NCBI GenBank assembly: GCA_037102815.1
Contig: BTPP01000002.1
Span: 1,550,001-1,614,000 of the forward strand
Reading direction: 5' to 3'
Source of the DNA: Neurospora intermedia
Lineage: Eukaryota; Ascomycota; Sordariomycetes; Sordariales; Sordariaceae
Length of the DNA stretch: 64,000 nt
The position numbers and the translations under genes are program-made. This document shows positions 32,771-45,874 of this stretch, piece after piece. The first letter of the stretch is position 1, and the number at the start of each line of letters is the position of its first letter. Below the pieces are notes generated by a model. It saw nothing but the letters and a program-made list of their open reading frames with translations, searched no databases and had not been told where the DNA came from.

Positions 32771-35700
32771 CAAAGGGTTTCTCAGTGACTTGGGGCCGCG
32801 GTCAGTAAGCGCATATGGTTCAGCGCATAGTCAAAGCATCAATTTGGATATGGTAATCCTTGCTTCCCTCTAGCTGATCATCGATAGTCACTACCGACCG
32901 GTAAAGCTTTGAGCCCTGCGGTGTAGATGCCCCTTTGATGTGGTGGTTTTCGTTCAGCTTGCTCACACCTTTTTCGCAAAGGTAATAGAGACGAAAAGTG
33001 ATATGCCGCTCGTTGATGTTATGTCTGTGGATATGTGAAGCGGGAACATCGGGGAATATTGGCCAATAAAGGACACAGAGTGAACAACACTGGTCTGGCA
33101 CATTCTCTCATCACGGGAACATGTCGCATCCTTCCCAAACCTAATGGACACAAACGCAACTCTGTACATCGTCTAGCACTCGCCTAACAAGGGACAACGG
33201 GTGTTCCCGTCGACACTCGTCTTATCCATAAGTGCTGGCTTCTGGTTGCTCCAGGTGGAAGAATACGAATGGCAGCCCGGGCCGTGATGCATAGCCAAAG
33301 CAAGTAGGAGCACACGGGGAACCAACTGTGCCGCTTTGGTGAGCACCGGTATAAGAGAGAAATATTGGCCAGCGCCACGGTACCGGCAAACAGATGAAGA
33401 AGGTGAAACAGATATTGGATGTGTTTTTGTTAACAGGGCAATCCTTGGCCGCCGCGACCACACCCCCAAGCCATCGGTTAAGCAGTGCCGGGAGAAGCAG
33501 ACATGTCGTCCGTTACATTTGAGCAGGAACAAGCGAAACCATGAGCTCAAATATGGCTGTATATAGCGAAGGGGAGCTACACGGACGGGATGAGTAGCCG
33601 CTAGGCGCCAGGTAACCGCGGTATGCTCGTCGGCTTCAGACGGGCCGCACAGCCGAACCGACCACACGAAGTATAAAGCATATGTACTTTCCGTGCCCGG
33701 CTGACTCCCGCCTTTACCGGCCCTACGGTAGATTGACCCACAGAACACCCAGCTAGCATCTCGATAACAGACGTTCCAAACTGCCTCGTAGAGCTCAGCT
33801 TCGCGGATCCATGGATGACAGATGGAAAAGCCAGGCCACAGAAATGGGGGTTTGTGTGTTGAGATCAGTTTTTCGATAAGATTATGTCCTCCGCATCCAA
33901 TATTCTGGGGGCCGCATATGCAAAAGCACAGAAAACGGAACAAGTCGGCGCACACACCTTGATGGGTACTAACCGCAGGAATTTGTTTGGCCAAGGGCAT
34001 CAAGAGAGGTACACGAGAGGCATCGAAAAGGCTATATGCCACATTGACTTCAGCCAAAACCCAGCAATTTGACCAAAGACAATGTCCGTGGCCTCTTTGA
34101 TCACGGGAAGTAAGCAATACAAACCGGGGGGTAGATAAGGGGAGATGATACCTGTGTCCAGGGTATGGCCTTACTCAGTATATCTTGACAGAAGCGTAGA
34201 AAATACAAAGCAGCCGTCCGCCGAAAATATGTGACGGACCGGTTGGGATGTTGAAATGTAACCACTTGGGGCAGCTTTCTCTGTCTTTGAGGATGGGGGA
34301 CGAGAAGACAAAGGACAACTAGCTGATACCGTCATAATCGTGTCCAGATGAAAGAAAGAGGTGTGAAGGCATGGAAAACCATTGGCGGTCCGAGATGCAA
34401 CCACCATCATCGTCTCCATAATTGATCTCTAGGCGAGAACCACGTCCTGAAGATAGCCAGAGACGGGACAATTTTGCTCGACGTGGGGCGTAGCCGCTGG
34501 CGTTTCTAAAAACCAACATCTTAACGTTGACAGTCATTGCTACCGTAGCTCTCGTCATCGTGAAGGGGTTCAAGACGGAGACTCGAGCAGGCATGAGGAC
34601 AGAGACTGCAGAACTCCCCGTTCCGTGTGGTCCGACCTGCGCATGTGGGTTTGGACTTTGGGCCAGTGGGAATCGACGGCGGTTGGAGCAGATTGCCCGT
34701 AAAATTTGGTGTTGCAATCTGTTTACGAGAGAGAAAGCATGTGAGTTCAGTTCCCCGCGGCGGATCCGGAACCTGGAACTCTGTATGCAGCTGCGTTTTG
34801 AGTGTCTATTTACCAGGTTAGTTTCCATCAAGCCGAAATAAGAAAGAGGGCCGCAAGATAACTGCGAGACGATGAAGGGATCATGGTGAAGAAGCCCTGA
34901 CCTTGAATATTGTACCGCAATACATACAGTCTTTCTGCATCCTGGATCGCGAGCCCCAAGCGAGACAGATACCTTGCTTGGGATGGAGTAAGGAAGTACA
35001 TACGTAGGCAGTAATAGTCCCGATCTCCGCTTGCAGTGCACCTCTCTGCACCTGTCAGAAACTGACCGAGGCTGATTCTGCCGGACGGACACAGTAACAA
35101 CCGACGACAGACGCCCCTGGGCAGACGGGACGGAAGCGAAGCTGCACGACGTGGTGCCTCATCTGGGCCAAAAGAAACATGGATCCAACAAGGACTGCAT
35201 GACGGATACCATCGGCGTGCAGAGAAGAGGCAAGTAAGTATATGATGCTTTGCCGCGTTGCACGGCGCTTAGACGCACGACCGCACACACGACATAGAGA
35301 AGGGTTTGTGCTCGACAAAGTGATCGTCGTCGTTTGAAGGCAGCAGGGAACTGCAATTGTTGCTCCGATGAGCCGTTGAAGAGAAGGAGATCGGGGAGGG
35401 GTCAAGGGAGGAAGAAGTCGGAGTGGAAATGGAAGCTGTGTGGAACTTGAGTGGAAGGTTGTGATTTGAACGAACCAACCCAAGTCCGAGTGGGTTGTGT
35501 GCCCCTGCCTGGTGCCCTAGAATTAGGTACCCTCGATGGCTCCTTCCTTCCCCATCGTACACCAAGGTCAAAATCAGAACAGCACCTGCCTCTTGAGTCT
35601 TTGAGCGGTCTCTTGGCCGCTGTATCAATGATGTTTTAATATCGAGTGATCAAGACCACATCACTGTGTAGTATGTAGTAGCAACAGCCAATCCGTTTCC

Positions 35701-38531
35701 TGTCAACTCCAACTGAGAAAAGCACTCACTCGACACAGACAGACAGCCAGACAATCATCTCGGCCCCAGTAGCCCCGGCCTGTCATGCTGCGAGTGACGG
35801 GACTGACCGTTGCCCTAGAATTACTAGGCAGGGCGGTCGACAAGAGCGAATCTTCATGGTGAACATCCGGGCTAGTTTCTCCATCAAATCTTGCAGAGTC
35901 AGTCTTTATCTGGCAATGATTTGACGATATTAATCCCGGGGACTCGCTATACGGACGATCATGGGGGGATCATAAGGGTAGTTGGGCAGAAACGGGGGTC
36001 GCTTTGGGGGAGGAGGACGATGGGGGAGCTCGAGAAGCACGGTACATAGCACAGGCGAGCGAAGATTCGACAGAGGTTCCTGGCGAGTTCTGGCGAGGTT
36101 CCTGGCTGGGCGCTCGCTAATCGGAAAGCCTCAGATTGATGACGGTCTCGCTCGAGTGGATCTGAGACTGCGAGCACCACACTCGCTCGCACACAGACCG
36201 GCGTCCCTCCAACCCGTCCAAGCCGTATTGGGTCGATCCGTAGGTAGATGACAGCCAAGCGGCTTTCTCAAGGGGAGGGAACGGTTGGAACAGTGCCGCG
36301 GCCTTCTACCCATTGATCCGGGAGTGCAGTGTCTGAAATTGATAAGTGCCATAAATACTCATGAAATTACTCTTCTCCTATTTCCCTTCATTGGTGTCAA
36401 TTGACATGTGGATTTGCGCGCGACTGCGCCTCCTTTGAACGGCGGGACGAGCTTCCCTTGCCCGCGTACGTCTTTTGGCTACTCAGACCATGCTGACTAA
36501 CTAGGTCTAACTCATTTTGTCACCTCACTTTCAACTCCGTCGCTCAGATGGGGCAGGCATACAGTACCGTGCGTGCATCGTACCTGACACACTTCACCGT
36601 TCCTGAGCCCCCCCTGGCACGAGTCCCTGTGAGTGCTCTAAAGAGCCGTCTGCGGCCGTCTGGGCATTTGATTTTGGCGGACAAGGAGAAAAGACCCACT
36701 GACCCACCAGTCCACTCGGCTTAAATTCCCACTCGCTTGTGCCCGTGGTCGGCTCCAAAAGACGCAAAGCACCTGACAGAAAGGTATGGTACATGATAGT
36801 TTGTGCCAGGAAGGAAGGAAGGAGACGGGAGACGGACGGAAGAAAGATCGATAGAAGTTCAGAAGCAAAGAAGCAAAATATTGAATTTTTACTTGTTGCT
36901 GATGATGACCATCGCTAGCCTACACCGGTTAGAGTAATGACTTGCCGCGTCTCTTTTACTCGACTAGTCGACTTGCATGCATTTGCGTGGACATTGGAGA
37001 TTGCACATTGGACTGGCTCCCATCTTCTCTCCGCATCGCAAGTCCCGCCCCGTTCAACTCGCGTCTCTCTCCCGCCTCGACGACGAGGATCATGGAAGAC
37101 TGGAAGATCCACATTGTTCTCTCCAAAGGCTCCTCGACCCTGGACAGGGGCTACATGCTGTCGTACGGCATCCACCCTCCTTCGTCCTCCGCCAGAACGA
37201 CGAGGTCTAAAAAAGGCGGAATCGACAGCCCGTATGCTCTAGCCTCTAGGATACCCCCCTTGGCAGCCCGCTTAATTGAATATCAAGAACAGCATCGTTG
37301 ACGATGTCTTGAACGGAGCTATAAAAGATTGCGTTAAGCTTCTTTTGCACACTTTGTCTCCATCCTTAGGTCCCCCCTCACAGTCCCATCTGATCCCATC
37401 AAGTCCCATGTGCACCTAGTGTAAAATCCAAACTGGGGCCCGCCTACGGTCTGGATTCCTATTTCAGCGGAGCCAGGATGCAGCGCAAGGGACCAATCCA
37501 GTCACCATCACAGGCAGATTCACCCCTCTCTTCAAGAACCCACACCAAAATCCCACCACCCCCGTAAAGGTACGCCTCGTTTGGAGCATTTGCCATTGAC
37601 ATTGACCTCCCCCCCCCCCTGGACGACGAACCTAACACCACTTGAACTACACTCCAGAAACAAGGGGACCTACATATTGTCTTTCCACCACTTGTCTCTC
37701 ACTCTCTTGGCTGGCAGACCGGCGGCATATCATCGACTAGCCCCAGGGGTCAGGGGGAAACAAGCCAAGCATTTCCCTCTCTTTTGCCCACTGCAGTTCC
37801 TAGGAACTGAAGAGCAGGAGAACGTGGAGGAGAGAGACAGAGAGAGAAGAGGAAAGGAACAGAGAAGAAGAGAAGAAGAAGAAAAAAAAAAAAAAAAAAA
37901 AAACAGATACCCACACCTACACACAGTACGTACATAACACACACATGCATGCTAGAGCTCTCCTTGTACCTTTTTGAGTCTGGAATATGCAGCTTCTGCT
38001 TGGATGCTTGGGCGCTGCAGCAGTCTGTCTGGCTGTCGTCGTATCGGCTGTATTCACTGAGAAGCGCGCATTGCATGTTTCCACAGATTCGGCCCATTCC
38101 CAAGAGAACCTTGGATGACTCTAGGAAGAGCACCCCCATTTTACCAACCCATTGACCTCTCATTGACCATTCACTTTCGACCGCAACAGGAGCCTTTTTT
38201 TCTGTCGGACGGCAAGGTACCATACCACCTTGCCATCTTACACCACCACCTCCTACACGCTTACACCCTACACACACTACACCTCGTACCTACATAGCTA
38301 CATACATTACATACCACAGTACCTACGCCTACCTGGTAGTAAAAGGGCTTGTCAAGTAGGTGGACTACCAATCCGCAATCCGCTTAGGAAAGCCGGGCCA
38401 GGAGAGCCAGGGTCGCGTCTGCCCCTAGCCCTCCTGGTACTCCCTCCCACTCCGTCCCCCCCCCCGGTCGCTTGTTCTCCTGGCCCTTGCTAGGAATCGG
38501 TCTCCATTAGAATTCTAATTAAATTCCCAGT
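32771..38531. other. 5.8-kb stretch without a recognisable gene, upstream of a zinc-cluster regulator
   Basis: The largest gene-free stretch here. Open frames exist on both strands (the longest, 33173-34117 minus, 314 codons, has no ATG at its start and is rich in Cys, Trp and His) but none resembles a protein family. Contents: an A22 run at 37882-37903 preceded by GAGA/GAAGAA purine tracts, and pyrimidine/TAC-rich sequence just before 38532. A long promoter and spliced 5' leader for the Moc3-like gene, or non-coding RNAs, would fit; neither is proven. Confidence 0.45.
37882..37903. repeat. A22 homopolymer in a purine tract
   Basis: 22 consecutive A preceded by about 70 bp of AGAG/GAAGAA purine sequence, 630 bp upstream of the zinc-cluster gene start. 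Confidence 0.9.
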
Positions 38532-41500
38532 ATGGCTCAACGGAGGACTGTAGAGTCGATCCAGTCTCGACCGTCTATCCCCCAGCCTCAGCACTCCAGT
38601 CTGAGCGAGCCGCACCCCGACCACGAAGGGAAGCATCGACATCATCTACAACTAAAGCTCCGATCGCCTGCACCCCAACCTGATCAAGACAACCCTCAAC
38701 CACTTCCAGGTCCCTCAACTTCATCATCACCAGCACCAACACCGACACTACTAGCACCACAACCCTCCTCCGCCGGATCAGCACAGGCACAGACGTCGTC
38801 ATCCACTTCAGAGACAGCCACAGCAGCTACATCAACGGCAGCAATAACAACAACATCAACATCAACAACATCAACACCTACTCCGGATCTACAGCAACCA
38901 GGCGAAGAGGCGAGCTCGGCTACCACTTGTACGCCTCCGGTTGAGATAGTCGAAACAGGGGCTGGACAGAGCTCCGTCAGAAGTGGTGACCAAGGGATAG
39001 CTACGGACAGTGCTTCCACCATCACAACCACCACCGGTGCCACTGTTTGCACCGCCAGCACTCACCAAGATCCCCGCGCGCCCTCAGAAACCGCTCCTCC
39101 TTTGACCGATACAGCATCCGGATATAACCAGCAACAGATCGGAGCACCGCACAACGGCAGTGCACCCCGTGTCCTAGTGCCCACGCCCATGTCCCATCCG
39201 CAACAACCATCTGGCCCACCTACACCTCGCCAAACACCGACCATGAACTATCCCGCCCCGAGTCCATATCCGCCTGCGGGCATGTCCCCGGGTGCGCAGT
39301 ACGCATATGGAGCGCAAGCGGTTGCCCATGTTGACCCCTACCGAACGAACCAGACGGCGCTCCCGAGCATGCGAACGTTTGACCATGTGCAGCAACAGCA
39401 CGCTCAACACCAGATGCCCCTGCCGAACCACATGGCCGTCTCGATGGCGCCAAACCAGATGAGCTACTATGCGCCGATGCACGCAGCATACCAGATGCAC
39501 CCGGGGCAGAGCGTGGTGCACTATGCCTTGACAGGCCTCACGCCGGATCCGCGCATCGCTCTGAGCGGAGGAAGGCACAAGAAGGTACCAATACATTGCA
39601 CTGCTATAGCCCTCACATGCGACCCTCCCCCTCTTCCATCTCCCCTCTCCCCTCCTCCTCCTCTGTTTCCTGGGACCCATGCTCGCTCGCGCAACACACT
39701 AGAGTGCTGACCGATGTTGTTTGTTGTGTTGCTGACAGGAGATCAAGCGCCGAACCAAGACGGGGTGCCTCACGTGCCGCAAGCGCAGGATAAAGGTGCG
39801 TTACTTTCTCCTTCGGATTCATTTCCTAATTTGCCCTTTTTTTCGTATTCTATCCCGGTTCCTCCCATCATGGATGCCTTTTCGGACCTACTGCAACGAA
39901 GCGGGGGATGGGGCAGGATGGGGATCGGGCCGGACGGTGTCGAGCCATGGAAGCGACGCGCGGAGGGAGTGGGTCGTCATGTTGCAGTTGGGGCATTCGG
40001 TTGAAGAAGCGCCATGGTTCGATATTGACGACAACGGGTGTGTTAAAAATGGCGCGCTCGTTCGTTCGCTCGCTTGCTCGCTTGTGGTCGGTCTCGATGG
40101 TTCGTTGGGGGTTGTTGCAAGTGCAGCTGGGGGAGCAGGGCAGTTGGGTTGTGGTTGTATGCCTTGGTTACGTTGTGTTGCCTTGGCCCACGAACGGCTG
40201 GCTGGGTTTGCTCGCTTGACTGCACTGAAGTGCTGAAGCGAGCAACCTAAGCCCAGTTGTTCACAGTGACGACTGCGGCCAACCCGCCCAGTTAGTTGCC
40301 TGCCCGCTTGCCCTCGCCTACCACCTCCGCTTCCCTTGCCTGCCACAGCAAGCGCAAGCGACGGGAAGCAACCGCAACTTTCCCATTTCGGTCGACGCCG
40401 TCACAAAGTCCCCGCGGCGAGCGATCAACGCTCCCGCCGGCGGTTGTTAGGCCCCGCCGCTAACAACTGGCCTGGGCTCCAGCTACCCTATCTGCTATCC
40501 ACCACGAAAGCACCTAAAACCTCATCCCTGCAACCTCAACTCTGAGCTCCATCATCACATCGCTCCATCTTTCACTTTGCGTACCGCGTTACACACAAGT
40601 TGCAGAAACATTCATCATCTTTCCATTTTTTTTTTTTTTTTTTTACTCACCAGCAATTATGTACTCGACATCGCCTAACTTGCATTTTTCTCTAGTGCGA
40701 CGAAGCCCATCCCACCTGCAACAATTGCAAAAAGTCGAAGCGTGATTGTTTGGGATACGACCCCATCTTCAAGCAGCAACAGCAGCAACAACAGCAACAG
40801 CAAAGTCTGACTGCTCAGTCGACGCCCAAGTCTCAGCACTCTGCTCCCGCTTCTCTCACGTCGACTCCGACTGTCCCATCTTCCAGCGTCCCGCCAAGCC
40901 CATACCAGTCACAGGCTCAACCTTACCAGCAGCAGCAGCAGTCTCCGCCGCCTCATCACTATCACCAGCAACAGCATCCTGCTTACCAACACCAACCACA
41001 TCCTACCTCGTACCCATCATCTCATTCCTCCAACACACCCTACGAGTCCCCAGTGTCGTCCACTTCCCCGGGCTTCGATTACGGGAGTGCCATTGACCCG
41101 GCCCTCTCAGGCACCGACACGCCAAGCGCTTCAGGAACGCCTACACCAAATTCGCAGCTGGCTAGGCCTGACGACAGGAATTTTGGCACTGTGGGTCATT
41201 ATCAAGGCGGAACTCCTGCTGGCTCCCCTTTGCCGGCGACCTCGTTTGCCCAACATAGATAACCGAGTTTTGCGGGTGTCGAGGGAGATCCGGTTCAGAG
41301 CTGTACGACTATCTTGCCCAACATGACTGGCTTACCCACCAACAAGAAAACCGTCGATGATCTTATCGCGCTGGGGGGTGCAGAACCTCCCATTATGAAC
41401 TCTCCGCCATCACAGGCCGTCATCCAGGAGATCAGCAAACTTTATGGCGATGTATACGTTACGGGGCTGTCGTATTTGTTTGAGACGCAGTGGTACGATT

Positions 41501-42240
41501 TGAAACCCGACAGGGGTATCCTGACACACCATCCCATCCAACTCCTACTGAATAATCAGCCATTGATGGGTCTTTTTGGTTCCTTTGTCGAACACATCTC
41601 CCAGCCCCGGGCGGATCACAAGTATGCTTCCCAGCTGGAGGAGTGTATTGTCTGGGGATTAGCAAAGCTGCCGCTCTCTACTAGAGGTAGAGGTTGGGCT
41701 CTCCCTGGAATGTCAATTTCTCCGTACCCGATCCCGCCCTTGGATGACCCACACGAAGCGTCTGGTCGTCTGCAAGTGTTCGAGGCGCTTCTGTTAGGTC
41801 ATTACTCTACGTTAACGGAGAATCCGCTCTATAATCCTATAGTGCTTGGAAATCTGCACACCTCCCGTCGCAATGAGTTTGAGTTCTGGTGGTATCTGGC
41901 CGATTTGGCCATTCGAAAGCCCAATTGTGACCTCCAGAACCTGCGACGCCTACTGGACGGTCAGGAGAACCGTGATTTCCTGTATAGCCTCGCTGTGCTT
42001 CGCGAATATTCATGTCATTGGAATCCTGCCAACATCGAGCAACAGTTGGCGCCGCAGTTGGCCGAGTCGGACCCGCGCTGCAGACTTGCGGTGGCGGCCA
42101 GGTTTATTCGCACTACCATGGAAGAGGGAACCACGAATGTGGTGAGGCGGTTTGCTCAGCTTGCGTATCGTGCGTACATTCATCCGGGAGCCAGTTTGTC
42201 TGCGAATGCGACTTGGCGCTACCAACAGGAAAGCAATTAA
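38532..42240 (+). CDS. Moc3-like Zn(II)2Cys6 transcription factor with an in-frame stop
   Basis: Exons 38532-39584, 39739-39795 and 40696-42240 (introns 154 and 900 nt). The 350-residue N-terminus is Ser/Thr/Pro/Gln-rich and disordered. The zinc cluster is C361-x2-C364-x6-C371-x6-C378-x2-C381-x6-C388 in the context RRTKTGCLTCRKRRIK-CDEA, very like S. pombe Moc3 and its fungal relatives. A polyglutamine tract follows directly (Q10), then Pro/His/Gln-rich sequence. The conserved C-terminal region begins SFAGVEGDPVQSC and includes TGLPTNKKTVDDL and YLFETQWYDL. Codon 559 (41260-41262) is TAA in the same frame as the rest, and I found no intron to remove it. CAA to TAA would account for it, as the context reads QHR-stop-PSFAG. 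As written, only the DNA-binding half would be made. Moc3 relatives act in sexual development and stress; the role here is inference. Confidence 0.8.
39796..40695 (+). other. 900-nt intron inside the zinc cluster
   Basis: Donor GTGCGT after Lys370, acceptor TCTCTAG before Cys371, in phase 0. Much longer than the usual 50-130 nt here. It contains a T19 run (40626-40644) and GC-rich sequence. Its position within the zinc motif is the same as that of the GC-AG intron at 2185-2277. Confidence 0.8.
40626..40644. repeat. T19 homopolymer within the long intron
   Basis: Nineteen consecutive T, about 50 bp before the acceptor. Confidence 0.9.
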
Positions 42241-42770
42241 GTGATTGCAAGTCGGAGAAAGGGTCAGCATGGTCGTCGGCTTTGGAGGTCTCTTTTGTTG
42301 GTAATAGAGTCAGGCAACCCACTCTCGCTGGGGGTTGGTGCCATGTTAGATAGATAGCCCGCTCGAGCGCGTTTCTCTCTTCATCTTTCTGTGGTCTTTT
42401 TGTCCTTGCTTTTCCCTCTCATATCTACACTTGCATCGGATAGACGGCGTTCTCATAAGTTCCTTTTCCTCAACAGTTTTTCTTCTGTTCACTCATTATA
42501 AAGCATATGGGAGGCTTCGCCATGGTTTTCTTGATTTCAAAATTCGGTTTCTCTTCGATTTTTTGTTTCCCCAACCGTTTGTATCAAGTGGCATTCTTTC
42601 CTTCATACAGCATTATGAGAGCGACTAAAATTGGGGCGCGGCTTATATACAAATTCAACACCAATTACTTTAACCTGCTGACAAACGATGGTGTGAACTT
42701 TGTCTTTGATGTGTTGCATTTAACTCAAGTTGACTTGACTAATGAGCCATTTCCTACACGTAACAACTCC
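42241..42770. other. Convergent 3' intergenic region
   Basis: 530 bp between the stops of the Moc3-like gene and the dehydrogenase gene. T-rich on the plus strand around 42400-42600; no gene seen. Confidence 0.5.
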
Positions 42771-44251
42771 TCATTGCATATCCCTCTGCTCCGGCACAAT
42801 ACTCCTCAACTTCCCTTCCTCAATCGCCATCCGTACGTTACTAATCGCCCACTCCTCCATCTTGGTCTCCGTTTCGACCGTCCATGTCCCCATGTGCGGC
42901 ACCAGCATGACATTCGGATTCGCTAGTAAGCCAGGGTGAATTTCCGGCTCGTTCTCATACACGTCCAAGCCAACCGATTGCACCTGTCCAGACTCCAGCG
43001 CTTCCACAAGCGCCGCCTCGTCCATCACCGCCCCGCGAGCAGTGTTGATGATGACTATCCCCGGCTTCATCATGGCGAATTCCTTGGTGGAAATGATATG
43101 TCTTGTTTCAGCCTGTTTTGTTCATCGTGTTTTCCGTTAGCCTCTTTCCTTTCCTTTTCTTTCTTTCCTTTCCTTTTTTTCGTATCCCACTCATCTCCTC
43201 CTCCTCCTCCTCCTCCTCCTCCTTCCCAATCACCAGCAGCGAGTCAAGCAAAAAGCAAAGAAAAAGGGGGCAAAACAGAAAAAAAACAAAAACTCACATT
43301 AAGCGGCAAATTCAAACTCAAAACATCACTCGTCCCCAAAAGTTGCTCCATGGTCTCAACCCACTCAACCTCCACCCCCGGAGGAGAGCCTCCTCCTCCT
43401 TGCTCCGAGCTCATCAACAACTCTTTCTCCCCTTCCCAATCCCTCTTCCGATTCAGGTATTGCACCTTCATCCCAAACGCCCCCGCCACCTTGCGCGCCA
43501 AACACTTGCCAATCCCTCCCATGCCCAAGATCCCCAGCGTCTTGCCCCTGGGATCTCTTCCCAGCGGCGGCATCTTGATCGTCTTCTTTTTTCCTTCTTC
43601 AACTTTTTCTCCGGCGGTGGTGCCCCCTCGCCATTCACCACGGCGCAAAGCCGTCATGCCCGCATTGAAATTCCGCATGGCGCCCAACAAAAGAAATAAA
43701 GCACAATCGGCTGTTGCCTCGTCTACAGCGGAAGGGGTGTTGGATACCCGAATCCCGCGCGCCGTGCAGGCGGGGATGGAAATGGAGTCGTAGCCGGCGC
43801 CGACGTGGCAGATGTATTTGATGGAAGGGGGCAAGGCGGAGATGAGTTCGTGGTCTAGGGGCCCGGTGAGGGCAGTGGAGTCAAAGGTCCGGTAGGCGAG
43901 GAGGCATGAAGAAAAAGCGCCAGAGCGGCATTCGGAGAGGAAGGAGGGGCGGTTGGTGGAGGTGGGTTGGATGATGTCGGCGATGGAGGCGATGCGGGAC
44001 CAGGCTTCGTGGGCACTGTAAGCGTTATGGTTAGTTTGTTTGTTTGTTTGATGGTGAAGAGCAGGGGAATTTGGGGGGGGTGGGGATTAGGGGAGGGGAG
44101 GAGAGGTGTAAGAGGGTTCTGCTGGGAAGAGAAGGGTGAAGTCAAGTGAGGTCTGGTGCTGTTTGAGATGGGAAAAGAGAGAGTTGTCAACTCACTGCTC
44201 AATAGTGCCCAGCAACAAGATCTTGGGCTTTTGATGCTCTTCGGAACCCAT
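42771..44251 (-). CDS. D-isomer-specific 2-hydroxyacid dehydrogenase
   Basis: NAD(P)-dependent reductase of 2-oxoacids such as glyoxylate or hydroxypyruvate. Exons 44196-44251, 43298-44015 and 42771-43112 (introns 180 and 185 nt) give 371 residues. The substrate-binding half has HVGAGYDSI and a conserved TPSAVDEATADCALFLLL. The dinucleotide fold starts LGILGMGGIGKCLARK. The catalytic triad is present: Arg in INTARGAVMDE, Glu in LDVYENEPEIHPGL and His in LVPHMGTWTVETE. Splice choices are forced by phase and by LPLN-AETRHIISTKEFAMM. An additional basic/acidic loop (GEWRGGTTAGEKVEEGKKK) lies before the Rossmann domain. No PTS1 at the C-terminus. Exact substrate is undetermined; formate dehydrogenase-like members differ in the His region. 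Confidence 0.9.
43195..43223. repeat. CTC trinucleotide microsatellite in an intron
   Basis: Nine or so CTC units on the plus strand within the second intron of the dehydrogenase gene. Confidence 0.9.
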
Positions 44252-45874
44252 TTTGAAGGTCTTTGTTTCACACAATTGTTTTGACTCTTGGTCTGGTTCT
44301 TTCTTGTCTGATGTTGTCTTGTCTTGCTCGGTCGTCAAATTACCCGCTCAAGAGAGTTTACCTGTCGTCAAGTGAGATTCCCACATGAGTGAGTGTCCCC
44401 GGATTTCGTTATCCGGAAATATTGGCTCTTGCTAGGTGTGCCGTGACACAACGAAACCCGGCAATGAACTACTTTGAGGACCGTTCGTCGTCGTGCAACG
44501 AAGGCTTGAAACCGGAGATATATGAAGGCGTCAGGGTGTGTAGGACCAAGAAATTGGTGGGTGACGTAGCTACCGTTCGTGACGTTCTGTTCGTTTGAAG
44601 ATGGTGGGTGTTACGAAAGACGAAACCAAAGCTTTCGAGTGCGGGACTCACTCGCTCGTGGTGACTCAACCTGGTTTTGAAGTTCGATAACCGTCTCTCA
44701 ATACGAGACGAACATAGACGTTTTTAAAGCAGACTGATGATAACGATAGACTCGACAAACACTCGCTTTATATGATAACTAATAGCCTAGCTTCCCCGGA
44801 CTAATTTACCAATTCGAGTCAGACAAAACGAGACAATAATGATCGCGGGGTTATCTTCGACCGGTGAAGTGTACTATGAAACTACGTGACTGCTACCAAG
44901 AGAGGCATAGTGGGGTCGTAGGCGACATCATAACCCAATGGCTGGGCTGAAAGCAAGTTCCCGTAGACACAGGTTGGAAAGAAGTTGTATGCAGAACACT
45001 TTCTTAGTAGGGAGGCACGCTGCCTGGTCCCGTTGCAGGCAACTGGTAGATAAGTATATAAAAGGGGGCAATGCAGTTTCCGTGCAATGGAACGGAACGG
45101 GTGCCGAATGGTTGAACCAAACCAACTACGATATGCAAGATCACGATATGTTGAATTGGGAAGTGTCCGTTCGCGGGCGGGCGAAAAGAAGACAAAACGT
45201 GATGCTACTTTGGATGATTGGAGAGCCAGACTTACTCGCGTGGCTTTTGTGGCCGTTCGTCGTACCACTACTTCCTTGAGAGGGACAAATACAACACAAG
45301 AGACGCACGAAAATCAAACATGAATCGCGTAACGGGAAGGGAAAGTGTGAGCCATAACCACATATTATTAACCTCGGTGGCTTCTTTGGTGCACCACAAA
45401 AGACATGCCCAAAAAGACTTTTGTCTTTCTCTATTCCGTAGTCTAATCGTTCCCAGGCCTCGGTTGACGGGCCTTTGGGTATAGCCTTCTTCTCTTTATC
45501 ATCTTCTTGCACTTTATCAGGTGCAGCAACCAGCTACTTACGTTTCGAAAACACACCCGTCTCAAATGCCTCGAGGATGTGTCATGGGATATCATGTGCC
45601 AAAGCCAACGCCGTACTTTTGTTGAAAATTTGTACCCGAACCATCCCTAATATTCCTTTTTGAAAAACCCCTAGTGAAAGACCCCCATATTGAACCCGGT
45701 TTTGTCATGCAAATCATGCCTGTTGAAAACGATGCTTTGTGGAAATCCCAAACATGCCGCTGAGAGATGTTTTGTCCATAACCCAAAGTGTTGAAGGAGA
45801 TCCTCAGTAAATTACCTCCCCTATCCTAGCCAAATACGACAGGAGAGGGTGGATATATGGTATTGAAAGGGAAA
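44252..45874. other. Intergenic: dehydrogenase promoter and SAH hydrolase 3' region
   Basis: A 1.6-kb stretch between two minus-strand genes. Only short open frames occur and none is recognised. Confidence 0.5.

Noticed and set aside
33173-34117. 314-codon minus-strand open frame in the large gene-free stretch
   Set aside because: Begins with TTG, unusually rich in Cys, Trp, His and Ser, no recognisable motif and no splice support; most likely a chance frame.
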